Assembly: GCF_910592395.1 (NCBI RefSeq)
Contig: NC_088325.1
Coordinates: 3,255,501 to 3,319,500 of the forward strand
Origin: Lineus longissimus
Lineage: Eukaryota; Nemertea; Pilidiophora; Heteronemertea; Lineidae
Reading direction: 5' to 3'
DNA length: 64,000 nucleotides
Part shown: piece by piece, positions 43,906-55,048 of the stretch
Layout of the letters: every line of letters starts with the position of its first letter
Numbering within the stretch: the first letter of the stretch is position 1
Program-made: the position numbers and the translations under genes
Notes under the pieces: model-generated
The model's input: only the letters and a program-made list of their open reading frames with translations
Told to the model about the DNA's origin: nothing
Databases searched by the model: none

Positions 43906-45709
43906 AAACGCTTCGAAGGGTGAATTGGCCATCACAGAAATTAGTGAATTCGAGTCTGCAGATCACACGTCGAGTGATTGGTCTTTGGTCAGGAAACCTG
44001 TGAGGCCGCAGGTCGAGAGGATTTCGAGGCCAATCAAATACCAATGACTTAAATGTGTGATCTGCTATCTTGGCAGTCCTACCAAGGTGGGTGAGCGTTT
44101 ATCAAATTCTCCGCGCCCAATTTTCGAGACAGACTATACGTTACACACTGTCAACGTTTACGCTTCGTTATAAAACACTTACCCTGGCCAACAGATGATA
44201 GCAATTCATACCTAAGTGGGAGCAACATGGCCGAATACGTACTAAAGTGTTGCCTTGTGTTCGTATCGAATTATTTTGCGAGCAAGGAATACACAAGCAG
44301 TCTTTAAAAAAGACTGAAGGGGTGGTTCGAATTGTGGGCAGGGCAGGGACTGAGGTTTTTGCGCATATGATGGGGCAATCTTGGCAGGAGTTGTTGAAAT
44401 GTGATGTGGTATCATCAGAGGAACCTGTCATATATGTTTTCATTGTAAATCTAGAAAGGTTGCAGCGTTCAGGAGAAATTACCAACACACATACTGTATG
44501 CATTGAATTAGCTGGCCACCGCCAGGAGATCAAAATAGGCTTATATTCATCATTATACATGTTCTAGGATGACTGGGGATATAGACGTATGATCAGTCCC
44601 ATAGGAATTTGTCCGCATTCAGTAGGCCTATGAAGCTTAAGAATACAACTGCGAATTGATCTATGATGGCTTATTGCTAGAACATGTATATTGATAAATA
44701 TAGCCCTATTTTGATCTCTTGGTGGTGCCCAGCTGAATGCATACAGTACTGTATTTACCGTAATTCAACTGTGTGGCGCACCAAATCAGGTGATTCGAAA
44801 TTCCTGCCACGCTTACTCGCGAACTCAACTGGCTATCGATAGGCGGCAGCACCAACAATTTAGACGGCGCGGATTTTTTGGCGACGAAATGTTGAATATC
44901 TGCAAAAATCAAGTTGCTAATCCACCAAATCAGGCTGCAAGGCGAATATCACTGCTGCTGTGAAAAAGTGTAGCATTTGATGGCGCCAGCAAGCTAACAT
45001 GTGTACATTCACATCGCGTATTGACAGCTTGACCTCCACAAGCAGACAACCGACTCAATATAAGATTACTGCGCTATACATGGCGATGTATGGAACAAAA
45101 TGGGTATTAAACAAATCATTTATTCAACAGGTTATAGCGGCTATTAGTAAATTCAAGTGGGCGAATCAAGCTGAGATTAATCTAAGGGATCTAGGCAAAA
45201 TAGCATTGTGTTTTTGGACGTTACAAACATGAGAACTAATTTGTTCACGCAGATGCATACATGGGACTATAGAGGAGTAAAAACGAATTACCAAGCACAG
45301 ATGGTGGTTCGCAATCGAACCACCAAAAAAGAACGAGCTAAAACGATGAACTAAAATTACTGCACTTGACATTGGGTTAACGTGCAACTAATTTGGTGAT
45401 AAAGTTATAAGTATCACCTTATTCATCATGATAATAGCATTTCACATTATTTCCCCCGAAAGGTTGTGTTCTTTTTTGAATTTGATCCACGGCCTATCTA
45501 AATCTAAATCTTGGATTAAGAGAAAGGTCGTGGGTGCTCCAGTGTGTCACACTCAAAATCATGGTTGGTCAATTTCAAAGATTTTTCAAATTGACAATAT
45601 ATTCCCAGCTCACTCAGTCTTCACCTTTCCTATTCTTGTTTCGTGTATGAGCACTTGGCATGCTACATCATCTCCTGATTTAAAAAAGCCTGTTTGAACG
45701 TCTGTACAT
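43906..45709. other. Unit A-specific sequence, no supported gene
   Basis: This stretch is not seen in the other units, apart from the first 200 bp after the gene (GTCTGCAGATCACACG-type words that correspond to 52440-52600) and a fragment at about 44180-44225 resembling the spacer. Frames of 106 and 130 codons (44247-44567 plus, 44168-44560 minus) lie on opposite strands of the same DNA and show no motif. Confidence 0.4.
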
Positions 45710-46480
45710 GGATTTTACAACTGGTGGTGGGGTTTTTTCACTGCAGGAGAAATGGAATACCAGAGCTTTGAAACTACTTTCACCAGCAGATGATAGCAAT
45801 AACTAAGTGAGTGCAACATTACATACTCGATTACATATTTCATGACATTTCGGTCCCCAACGTTCAATACGGTTTTATTCAGGGGGAGGGGATTCATAAG
45901 GCACAGCCCTCTAATAAACACTGTGTACATTAAGTGTACACTGTTGTTCATAAGTTTTGGTAAAAAAGTACACCTTTGACCAATCAATCTGTACAAAATT
46001 CTGTACAAGTTCTAAACTGACCAGTGAGACCACATTTTCTTAAATATATTATCAAAAAGCATATTTCTGTGATGGCCTGACTCTGTAGATTTTAATCTAA
46101 AGTGGAATTAATTCTCAATCTGTGGTTGATTCTTAAAGGATTCTTAAAAGAATCAACCACAGATTGAGAATTAATTCCACTTTGGTCCATCCTAGCCATG
46201 TATTCACCACAACTTGACATTTTAATAAGCTCTATGTGACTGCCACACTTCCGGTTGTGGATGAATACATGTCTCTGCCCATAACAGGTATTTATCTTAT
46301 TTCAATTGCAATTGCTGCATTTAGTTTCAATCCGATCGATGCCAGTTTGATATCGGGTACAGCATCGTAAAAGAACACATTATGTTTCTGTTGATCAATA
46401 AAGCGATGCGTAGCCTCATTGTCTGAACCAGGGAGAAGGCTTTGGTAGTACAGTGTCGCATTTCATAAAGCCATCAACTT
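45710..46480 (+). repeat. Spacer of unit A with a perfect 36-bp hairpin
   Basis: The spacer aligns with 53035-53840 and 63085-63850 (TTTTTTCACTGCAGGAGAAA, CAGATGATAGCAATA, CATGACATTTCGGTCCCC). Arms 46099-46134 and 46148-46183 are perfect inverted copies built on GTGGAATTAATTCTCAATCT, separated by 13 nt. The first 30 bases of the hairpin survive in unit B, but the rest is deleted there. Unit C has a mismatched version (about 63447-63525). It could be a small foldback insertion. Confidence 0.65.
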
Positions 46481-47040
46481 CCACGACTGCTCGACCTTCA
46501 ATTTATGAGGCGGATGCCTCGGCCACTGGGCCATCGGGATCGGTATGTGAACACCTGCGGTAACGTCGACGGCACATAGGTGACTCCTCAAGAAGTACAG
46601 TACCAAATTTCATAAAGCACGGTGTACCTTCGACTCCAGCGACTGCTCGACCTCATTTATGTGAGGCGGAAACCTAGGCCACTGGGCCATCGAGATCGGT
46701 ATGTGAGCACTTGCGGTGAAGCCTCATAACTGACACCTACGGAAGTAGAGTACCAAATTTCATAAAGCACGGTGTATCTTCGACTTCCACGACTGCTCGA
46801 CCTTCCCATCAATGGGGCGGATGCCTGGGCCACTGGGCCATCAGGATCGGTATGTGAGTACTGGCGGTGATGCTACATAACTGACACCTGAGGAAGTATA
46901 GTAACACATTTCATGAAGCAGGGTGTACCTTCGACTCCAGCGACTGCTCGACCTTCCATTTATGGGGCGGATGACTCGGCCACTGGGCCATCGGGCTCGG
47001 TATGTGAGCACTTGCGGTTACCACGACGCCACATATAGGC
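46480..47040 (-). repeat. Tandem array of about 155-bp repeats, unit A
   Basis: About four units. On the plus strand each runs CGACTGCTCGACC, GAGGCGGATGCC, GGCCACTGGGCCATCGGGAT, CGGTATGTGAGCACTTGCGG, GACGGCACATAGGTGACTCC, ATTTCATAAAGCACGGTGTA. On the minus strand GGCCCAGTGGCCGAGGC is close to a tRNA A box (TGGCNNAGTGG), followed at about tRNA spacing by a degenerate GGAGTCGAAGG. The unit may derive from a tRNA-type SINE that became a satellite. No acceptor stem or good B box is visible. Confidence 0.6.
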
Positions 47041-47045
47041 CACAC

Positions 47046-47080
47046 ATAGGCCTACCTGTAATAGTTACAGGTAGGCCTAT
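47046..47080. repeat. Perfect 16-bp palindrome at the array/transposase border
   Basis: ATAGGCCTACCTGTAA and TTACAGGTAGGCCTAT are separated by three bases. Unit B keeps only the right half (from about 54968), so the palindrome marks a junction. Confidence 0.7.
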
Positions 47081-47138
47081 GGTAAATGCAGGCCTATGAG
47101 GTTCAGGACAGACATTTTCCAGCTGGAGATAATGCCCG

Positions 47139-48441
47139 ATGCGAAAATGCCAAAAAAATATGTTGTATCTTGTGTTCATACTCTCGACTGCCATTGGTAT
47201 GGACCCTGATGATAAGGATGATGAAGTTGATAATCCTAGACTATCAAGACGTCACAACAGCTATAGTGTAACTGCAAGGTTGCGCCACGTCCTCGATTGC
47301 GAACATGCGATTGAACATGGTTGGCTGCTTAATGTGGCAGAGTATGCCAGACGCTTCAGGTTGGCAGTTACGTCATTGCGAAGATGGATAGCAAATCGGT
47401 AAACGTTAATGGAGCAGACCGAGAACAATGCTCAAAGAAGGAGGGTCAGAAGCGACCACGATGGATGGTGGCGGCAAGTGGAGGAGCAGGTTCACAACCG
47501 ATTGCTCGAACCACGTCTTCTTGCCCTCCCCGTCTCCAGAGGTAATCTGATCCATGCTGTCGAGCTGGAATTCCACCGCTGGTGGGATGAACTTCCAGGT
47601 GATGAAAGAGACAACTACCTTTTGAACAGACCGGAACGATCCCTCTTTCAGTGCTCTCCAGGATGGATCAGCGATTTCATGAAACGGAAACGTATTGTAT
47701 TTCGTCGCAAGACAAGAAACACGACTTCGATTCCAGCTGATGCTAATGAGCGTGTCCGCCGATTTCAAGGAAACGTCAGAAACACAGTGAGGCAACATGT
47801 CATACATGCAATTTACAATATGAATAAAAACTTTTGTCACTTGGACTTTCTGCCCATGTATACGGCAGCTACTCCGGGACAGAGGGATGTAGACGTTAAA
47901 ACTTCAAGGGGCAATTCTAAATTAGGATGCACCGTTGGGTTGACAATTGGATCTAATGGGGAAAAATGCCAGCCCATGTTGTGTTCAGAGAACCAGGCTT
48001 CATTCGAGAAATTCGTGGACTTGAAAACATTCCTGAAAATTCCACTTGGCTGATGGATTCTGTGCCCCTATTGTAGAAGCTGGTGTGCTCCTTGATAACA
48101 TTCCCGTGCGGTGCACATCTATGAGTCAACCTTTGGACTTGACCATTATCCGGGCATTTAAAGCTCACGTTAGGCGCCGCTGGAAAGACTGGAAGCATGC
48201 AAATACTGCAGCCGATGGCACCTGTCCCAGAATACCCCTTGCATCTGTTCTACATAGCCGAGCTTGGGATGACGTCCCTCCTCAATCTACAGCACGTGCC
48301 TTTCAGGTAGCTGGACTCGTCCCGAATGAAAACGGGGAGTACAGAAATATTGCTAATGGCCTTCTTGAAGATGAAGATGCTGAGGACAATGAGATTGATT
48401 TTGATGACCTTGAGAATGATGATCCAGGTGATGCCTTGTAA
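47139..48441 (+). pseudogene. Pogo/Tigger-type transposase remnant, copy 1
   Basis: One frame with a stop at 47400-47402 encodes an N-terminal HTH region (RLRHVLDCEHAIEHGWLLNV), a CENP-B-like second HTH region (LIHAVELEFHRWWDELPGDE) and PGWISDFMKRK. A catalytic-core start (FLPMYTAATPGQRDV, SKLGCTVGLTIGSNG) follows. After a frame break near 47960-48050 comes the C-terminal part (SMSQPLDLTIIRAFKAHVRR) and an acidic tail, as in pogo/Tigger proteins. The expected first catalytic Asp context (NMDE/Q-T) reads NMNKN, and the middle of the DDE domain is deleted, so it is inactive. The stop (TAA) replaces a GAA present in copy 2. Copy 2 is nearly identical, so the pair arose through the unit duplication. 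Confidence 0.7.
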
Positions 48442-48779
48442 TTCCACTGTTCCTATGGTCAGAAATCTGAATGTAACTTAAAAGTAATGAGAATTGATTT
48501 AGAAAAGGACATTTTCAAAACTGAATGTACTGAATTTTTCATGATTGGAAATAAAGTGTAATTTCGGACAGGTCAGCCTTAGTTTTGGTCAGTCATCTAC
48601 TGATCTAGGCCCATTCAAAGTTAAGTGATCATTCAAATCAGAATGCATCAATGCTTCCTTCAAACTCTGGCTTACTCATGTCATTTTCAAATGACATGAA
48701 TTAAACATTATCCTATGACAGGACAATCAGTCCTGATCGTGTCATAATTTTCCTTGCGGAACACCCCTCTTGTACCCAT

Positions 48780-50060
48780 TACGCATACTTTAATAAGGTT
48801 TGGCCTAACTTGCGAAAAGACCGATAAAATTCGAACTTACTGTATATGTATATTTCATACAAACAGATGTACACAATCATCTCAAACCGTACAAAGATAT
48901 TCGATAATTTCGTTCAAATTCCTTCTCTCATATTGTAATTCATCTCTTGATTTGATAAGATCGGCGATAAACTGCCCCCTCTGCATCACAACACGGTCAG
49001 CAGGTTTAGCTCTTTGTCTATTCTGGATGTGGCGTAAACTTGACGCCAAAGAGGACATCCCGCCATTTAAGGTCCTTCTAATACAAAGTCTTACATACGT
49101 ATTTTCAGTGTGGCTTACGGAATTTCGAAAGTTTAGAAGTTTAGAAGTTTAGAATTCTGCCCTCAATTTCGGTTTCTATATCACATTCTCCAGTAATGTG
49201 GCTTATCAAACTATTATGTCTTGAGTTCTAGCAGGAATATTTAGGATTCTACAAACACATTTTCTCCAGGCTGCATAGAATCTAGCCATGAATGTCCCAG
49301 ACAGGTTTCACATGACAGAACCGTAGAGTGGCAAGCAGTAGCGCTTAATCAGCAAATATCTTACATACGTGTTCGCATGACCAAACTGAGCTAAACGGCT
49401 ATTTGTCCCCCTATACAATATATTGATACGGCTTTCAACCCTGGCTACATCTGCATCCGATCCCAATGGGATTCCTAGAATGATGCTTTTAGCATCTACT
49501 AGCTTGAAGAACCACACCGTCAAACGTTAAATCGACGTTTCTGTCAACACCTCGTCCAAAGACAAGAAACTTACTTTTTATGGCATTCAAGTTATCATAT
49601 ACCTCAAAGAATTTTTGTTTGATACCCTTAACATGCTTTTTAAAGAGATTATCAATGGAGCCAACAATATCAAATCATCCGCATAAGCAAATGCGCCGAC
49701 AAAGATATGACCAATATGACATCCTACTCCATTGTTCTTCAGTTCCACAAGTAATGCATCCGGGTATAGATTTAAAAGTATGGGTGACAAGACCCCTCCT
49801 TGCTTTAGACCATTTCAAACGCGGAACGAATTTGTTAGATTTTCATCCCAGCTGACTCTGACTCGCTGACACGTATACATGTATAAGTTTGCAAGGAAAC
49901 GAGCGACGAGGGGACATAGTCCCTTCTTTAGGAGAAGCCTGACGAGCTTTACATTATGTACCCTATCGAACGCCTTAGAGTCATCTAACATTACACAAGA
50001 TACAGGAGTGTTTCGAGAGTTGTAATACTTTATGGTTTCCTCGACAACATAACTAATTGT
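48780..50060 (-). pseudogene. LINE (non-LTR retrotransposon) 3' fragment, copy 1
   Basis: Read minus, reverse-transcriptase blocks occur in order. The block near 50000-49860 has SCVMLDDSKAFDRVH, near 49790-49640 has SPILLNLYPDALLVELKN and FAYADDLILLAP (catalytic YADD at about 49685-49674), then GRGVDRN- and a C-terminal block, SDADVARVESRINILYRG and LLIKRYCLPLYGSVM. Several frameshifts separate them. The 5' part (endonuclease and most of the linker) is missing. At about 50060 the LINE joins abruptly to the start of unit B. The 3' untranslated sequence to about 48780 matches copy 2. Confidence 0.7.
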
Positions 50061-50064
50061 CAAT

Positions 50065-50878
50065 TTCAGGTAGCCTGTAATCGGTATAGTAATTTGAATA
50101 TACCACGCATTTTCAGGATAATTCAAGGGGTGGAAAAATCGAATATAGATGGCAAAAGCAAAGTAGAAAGCGAAGAAGTCTGGCATCTCGTGCAGAGGTT
50201 CAATTTTTGGAGAGTTTGCCGTTTCTGCAGCGAGCATGTTTGGATTCAGCGTGTGCGTTCGTATGGCAGTCTCCCATTCAGTTTAGTCCTCTACAGTTCG
50301 GCATTGGTCGCTTGTCCTAATCTATGCTCGGAAAAAAACTTTGGTCAATTTTTCGGCGGATGAACGATCATCGCCAATATGTTGCTTGGAGATGGGTATT
50401 TGCCAGAGCAGTCGATTGGCTGAAACGGACCACTTGATGTAATTTTTCCGCTGATTGTTTCCCGCTTCACTGAAAGCCCAAATTAACTAATTCTAATAAA
50501 AGTATCCAAGATGTTACCACGTTGTTTTATTTTAATTCTAGTGCAAGTAATATCAATAATGCTTGTTATAAGAATGTATTTTTTGTAAAATATCGGCACT
50601 ATTTCAGGTCCACAGAAATAGTTCTGCTGCTCTCTCATGTTGAAATGTTGTTGTTTGAAAGAGCCAATCAGATCTTTGATTAAATTAGGTCAAGATGTTG
50701 GATGAATTAATGCAACGTTTATTAATACTGCCCAGTGGTCATGATCATGCCTTGTGTTTGATATAGTGGTCTCGTACATTTTCGGCAATAACTGACAATG
50801 GTCCCAACCCAAAGCAGGTTTTACAAGAAGATTACACATGATCGAGAAATAATTCAGCCAAGTTTTGCTGATAAAAAC
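50065..50878 (+). repeat. Upstream region of gene copy B
   Basis: Aligned with 40810-41596 and 60118-60932, and much closer to the latter. It starts abruptly after the LINE fragment with TCAGGTAGCCTGTAATCGGT. No separate gene is supported. Confidence 0.5.
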
Positions 50879-52411
50879 ATGCGATCGAGGTGTCATTGCG
50901 CATTTGTTTGCTTTTTGATGCTAGGTTGCAAAACTATTAACACTCGAGAGCATACTGGCGGCCATGTTTGCCGACTGTACAGTGAGAAGGGAACATGTTT
51001 GGAGAGGGAGGATGTAACGATTACTACGGGATGGCTTATGTATCAACTAGAGGTTAGATTAGCGTCGATTAGCACCAATTTAAGACACAGCATTCACAAA
51101 CAACTTTAATCGGACGTTTCTACGCGTGGTAAAGCGTGCAATCCAGCCGTGTAATAATTTTCCGTATAAACACATGAAAAAGAACAAGTATATTTTTGAG
51201 GTCTGTGAAATAAAATACCCCTAAATTCAAAACTTCAGAAAAGGGAGCCACACGTATTTAAGTCTTTGTCTAAAACATAACCTCGAAAAACAAAGTCTTT
51301 CTTGTACTGTGGTAACATGAATGAAAAGTAGTGCAGCTCTAATCTACTTCTTCTTTAACAAATCATATTTCAGGAGAAAAGCACTGAAGCGTACAGAGTT
51401 ACTGAACCAGTCGTTTTCAAACCTCCCGTATCGGCCATTTCGAGCAAATATGAAGCCAGGCTGTGCATGCCGGATGACAATTCTAATTCGATACTATTTA
51501 TTTATCAAGAGGACAGAGGACATGTTCCTGTTTTAAGAAATATACTTGTCTACCAACCTAAACAAAAGAATGTTTACGCACTGGTTCATAATGTGTCTGT
51601 TTCCTCTCGTTTCGTTATAATGTTCAATGATATTCACAACGGGAAATTATGACTGCTTGACTTCGTGCGCCGGAGAAGTGGACGTGAAAAGGTTGTATTT
51701 AAGCTGGTGGAGATATTAACTGGTCGCTATGACACAATGATCCTACCTCGTCATCACCAATGCTCAGCATCCAGATCCGCGTTTTCCCAGCCGCTTCTCT
51801 TGAAAAACATCATGGGATTAGGATGTCGTGTTAAGGGTGCTTCTAGTCAGTTGATCACCGTGTTTAACGTTACGTGGATATGCGATCAAGCGACGCTCTT
51901 AAAATATGATAGTTGGCTCACAAGTCCTGGCAATGCCCTAATTCTTTTTGGCAATCGACAAGGTCATTTATTATGCTTAAGAAGTGAAGGTAGAGGTTTC
52001 CTTTACCTATATCGTGCCTTCCCTAAACCTAAAATAGAGTTGGAATGGTTTTCGTTATCATTTTACTCATTTCATGCGTATAACATCAACTATCGAAAGG
52101 AATCAACGCTTTTATTGGCATTTTTGCATGTAAACAAAAACGTGTTTTCCAGAGTAATATTTATCAGAGGCATATGCTATCCTCTGGCTCCTTTGAATTA
52201 TGCAACAAAGTTTAATAAGATGACCATTGTTTCGGTCAGAAATTGGCATATTGTGATACCGCAGAAACAAAGTAAATATGGTAAAGAACGCAGAATAGTA
52301 ATGCTACCTAATAGCGTTCTATTATTACCCGTACGAACTATTAAAGATATGGGTAAAGGACAGAGCAAGGAGACAATAAAATACGCCAAACGGTTTACGC
52401 CAATTGGTTAG
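50879..52411 (+). pseudogene. Copy B of the duplicated two-exon gene; early nonsense codon
   Basis: Exon 1 is 50879-51052 (58 codons, signal-peptide-like start, donor GAG|GTTAGA) and exon 2 is 51374-52411 (after ATTTCAG, phase 0). Lengths are identical to copy C, as is the 321-bp intron. Codon 51650-51652 in exon 2 is TGA where copy C has TGG (residue about 151), and the rest of the frame is open to the normal stop at 52409-52411. There is no other break, so the inactivation is recent. Protein sequence differs from copy C at scattered positions only. Unknown family. Confidence 0.6.
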
Positions 52412-53034
52412 CAAAACGCGTCGAAAGGTCTACTGGCCATGCACAGAAATTAGTAAAGCCACTCGAGTAGGATTTCCGAGGTCGAGTGATTGGTCTTTAG
52501 CCAGAAAACCCGCGAGCCAGCAGGTCGAGGAGATTATCGGAACCAATAAGAGACCGATATCTGGTGTGATCTGCTATCTTGACAGTTTAACCAGCGTAAA
52601 TCGAACTCGGTGGAAAAAATGTAGACTGAAGGTTTGTCAACGGCGAAAACCGAATTTTTAGCCATTCTGTAGATTTTAGTACGTCACAGACGCTACTAAA
52701 CAGGGTGATCGAAACATAAAAACTGTGAAACAATCCAATATTTTTGATAACGGGTAAGAGAGCGAGAATCATTCTCGATGAATAAGTTGGTTCCCGGAAC
52801 GGGATAGCGAAACCTCTCTATAATCAAAAATGTACGGGAGCCGAGAGGGATCATCCGAGATCCGAAATCCGAAATCCGAAATCCGAAATCCGAGCTCCGA
52901 GATGCGATATCTGAATTATCAAATCAGCGGCGGTGTTACTAGATGTTGACGTAGCTAATGAAGTCAAGCGTATCAATCTTGACACTAGAGGGCGTTGATC
53001 GGGGCTCACGAACACCCTCTAGCGCAGGTGTTAG
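52412..53034 (+). other. Downstream region of gene copy B with a 7-bp tandem repeat
   Basis: Aligned with 62466-63084 at high similarity. About five ATCCGAA units lie at 52859-52895; the equivalent in unit C (about 62898-62945) is interrupted. No polyadenylation signal was identified with confidence. Confidence 0.5.
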
Positions 53035-53840
53035 ACTGGTGGTGTGTTTTTTTCACTACAGGAGAAATGGAATATCAGAGCTTTGAAACTACTTTCACCA
53101 GCAGATGATAGCAATACCTAAGTGAGTGCAACATTACATACTCGATTACATATTTCATGACATTTCGGTCCCCAACGTTCATTACGGTTTTATTCAAGGG
53201 GAGGGGATTCATAAGGCCACAGCCCTCTAATAAACACTGTGTACATTAAGTGTGCACTGTTGTTCATAAGTTTTGGTAAAAAAAGTACACCTTGGACCAA
53301 TCAATCTGCACAAAGTTTATATGTGTCAAGAACAACCCTTTGCAAATAACATAATAAAGTTTCAAAACATTCCCATAACCTACCGATTGCCTGAGAAAAA
53401 AGATTTCCGTACACCATATCCATCAAAACATCACTGGCGCATTGATATGGCCCTGTCAAAATACAAGTTCTAAACTGACCAGTGAGACCACATTTTCTTA
53501 AATATATTATCAAAAAGCATATCTCTGTGATGGCCTGACTCTGTAGATTTTAATCTAAAGTGGAATTAATTCTCAATCTGTGGTTGATTCCAGGTTGATA
53601 ACAGGTATTTATCTTTTTTCAATTTCAATATTGAGTTTTCTAAAGGGCTTTGTCTCCCAACAATACTGCATTTAGTTTCAATCCGATCGATGCCAGTTTG
53701 ATATCGGGTACAACATCGTAAAAGAACTCATTATGTTTCTGTTGATCAATAAAGCGATGCGTAGCCTCATTGTCTGAACCAGGGAGAAAGCTTTGATAGT
53801 ACAGTGTCGCATTTTACAAAGCACCGTCTACCTTCAACTT
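53035..53840 (+). repeat. Spacer of unit B, hairpin deleted
   Basis: Aligned with the spacers at 45710 and 63085. About 145 bp present in unit A (rest of the hairpin plus the sequence to the CCATAACAGG word) are missing after GTGGTTGATTC (about 53590). Relative to unit C it has extra sequence in the middle (TAATAAACACTGTGTACATT region), shared with unit A. Confidence 0.6.
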
Positions 53841-54775
53841 CCACGACAGCTCGAACCAGGGAGACGGCTTTGGTAGTACAGTGTGGCATTTCATAAAGCC
53901 TTCAACTTCCACGACTGCTCGACCTTCAATTAATGAGGCGGACGCCTTGGCCACTGGGCCATCAGGATCGGTATGTGAACACTTACGGTTACGTCGACGG
54001 CACATAGGTGACTCATCAAGAAGTACAGTGCCAAATTTCATAAATCACGGTGTACCTTCGACTCCAGCGACTGCTCGACCTCATTTATGAGGCGGAAACC
54101 TAGGCCACTGGACCATCGAGATCGGTATGTGAACACTTGCGGTTACGTCGACGGCATATAGGTTACTCCTCAAGAAGTACAGTGCCAAATTTCATAAAGC
54201 ACGGTGTACCTTCGACTCCAGCGACTGCTTGACTTCATTTATGAGGCGGATGCCTCGGCCACTGGGCCATCGGGATCGGTATGTGAACACTTGCGGTAAC
54301 GTCGACGGCACATAGGTGACTCATCAAGAAGTACAGTACCAAATTTCATAAAGCACGGTGTACCTTCGACTCCAGCGACTGCTACAAACTACATTTATGA
54401 GGCGGAAACCTAGGCCACTGGGCCATCGAGATCGGTATGTGAGCACTTGCGGTGAAGCCTCATAACTGACACCTACGGAAGTAGAGTACCAAATTTCATA
54501 AAGCACGGTGTATCTTCGACTTCCACGACTGCTCGACCTTCCCATCAATGGGGCGGATGCCTGGGCCACTGGGCCATCAGGATCGGTATCGTGAGTACTG
54601 GCGGTGATGCCACATAACTGACACCTGAGGAAGTATAGTAACACATTTCATGAAGCAGGGTCTACCTTCGACTCCAGCGACTGCTCGACCTTCCATTTAT
54701 GGGGCGGATGACACGGCCACTGGGCCATCGGGCTCGGTATGTGAGCACTTGCGGTTACCACGACACCACATATAT
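53840..54775 (-). repeat. Tandem array of about 155-bp repeats, unit B
   Basis: About six units, with starts (CGACTGCT) near 53910, 54068, 54222, 54374, 54527 and 54678, so the period is 150-158 bp. Same unit as at 46480-47040, including the minus-strand GGCCCAGTGGCC core. Copy number differs from unit A, showing expansion or contraction after duplication. Confidence 0.7.
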
Positions 54776-55048
54776 ATACAGTAAGTGCGGATTTTATCGG
54801 TCTTGCGCCTAGATTACAGCCAAAACCAATTTGAGGCCCACAATGGTAGAAATCAGGTAAGAATTAGATCCTGGGGTAGGCAGTAGTGTTAACTTGGCCT
54901 AATCAATTTTCAACCAGGCCTCATGTCCCCATGAGTGTGGTCTGTTTGACTCGATTATTGCCGTGATGTAATAGTTACAGGTAGGCCTATGGTAAATGCA
55001 GGCCTATGAGGTTCAGGACAGACATTTTCCAGCTGGAGATAATGCCCG
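54776..55048. other. Junction between array and transposase, unit B
   Basis: About 190 bp (54776-54966), beginning with a short TATATA run, has no counterpart in unit A. It is followed by the shared start of the transposase region (TTACAGGTAGGCCTATGGTA). Confidence 0.5.

Noticed and set aside
44168-44567. Frames of 130 (minus) and 106 (plus) codons
   Set aside because: Not present in the sister duplication units and without recognisable domains; opposite-strand overlap again suggests chance.
47406-47840. 144-codon minus-strand frame (and its twin at 55315-55728)
   Set aside because: It is the antisense shadow of the pogo-like transposase frame, which has recognisable domains.
51650-51652. 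Selenocysteine reading of the in-frame TGA codons in gene copies A and B
   Set aside because: Copy C has TGG (Trp) at both sites and the TGA positions differ between copies, so point mutation is the simpler reading.
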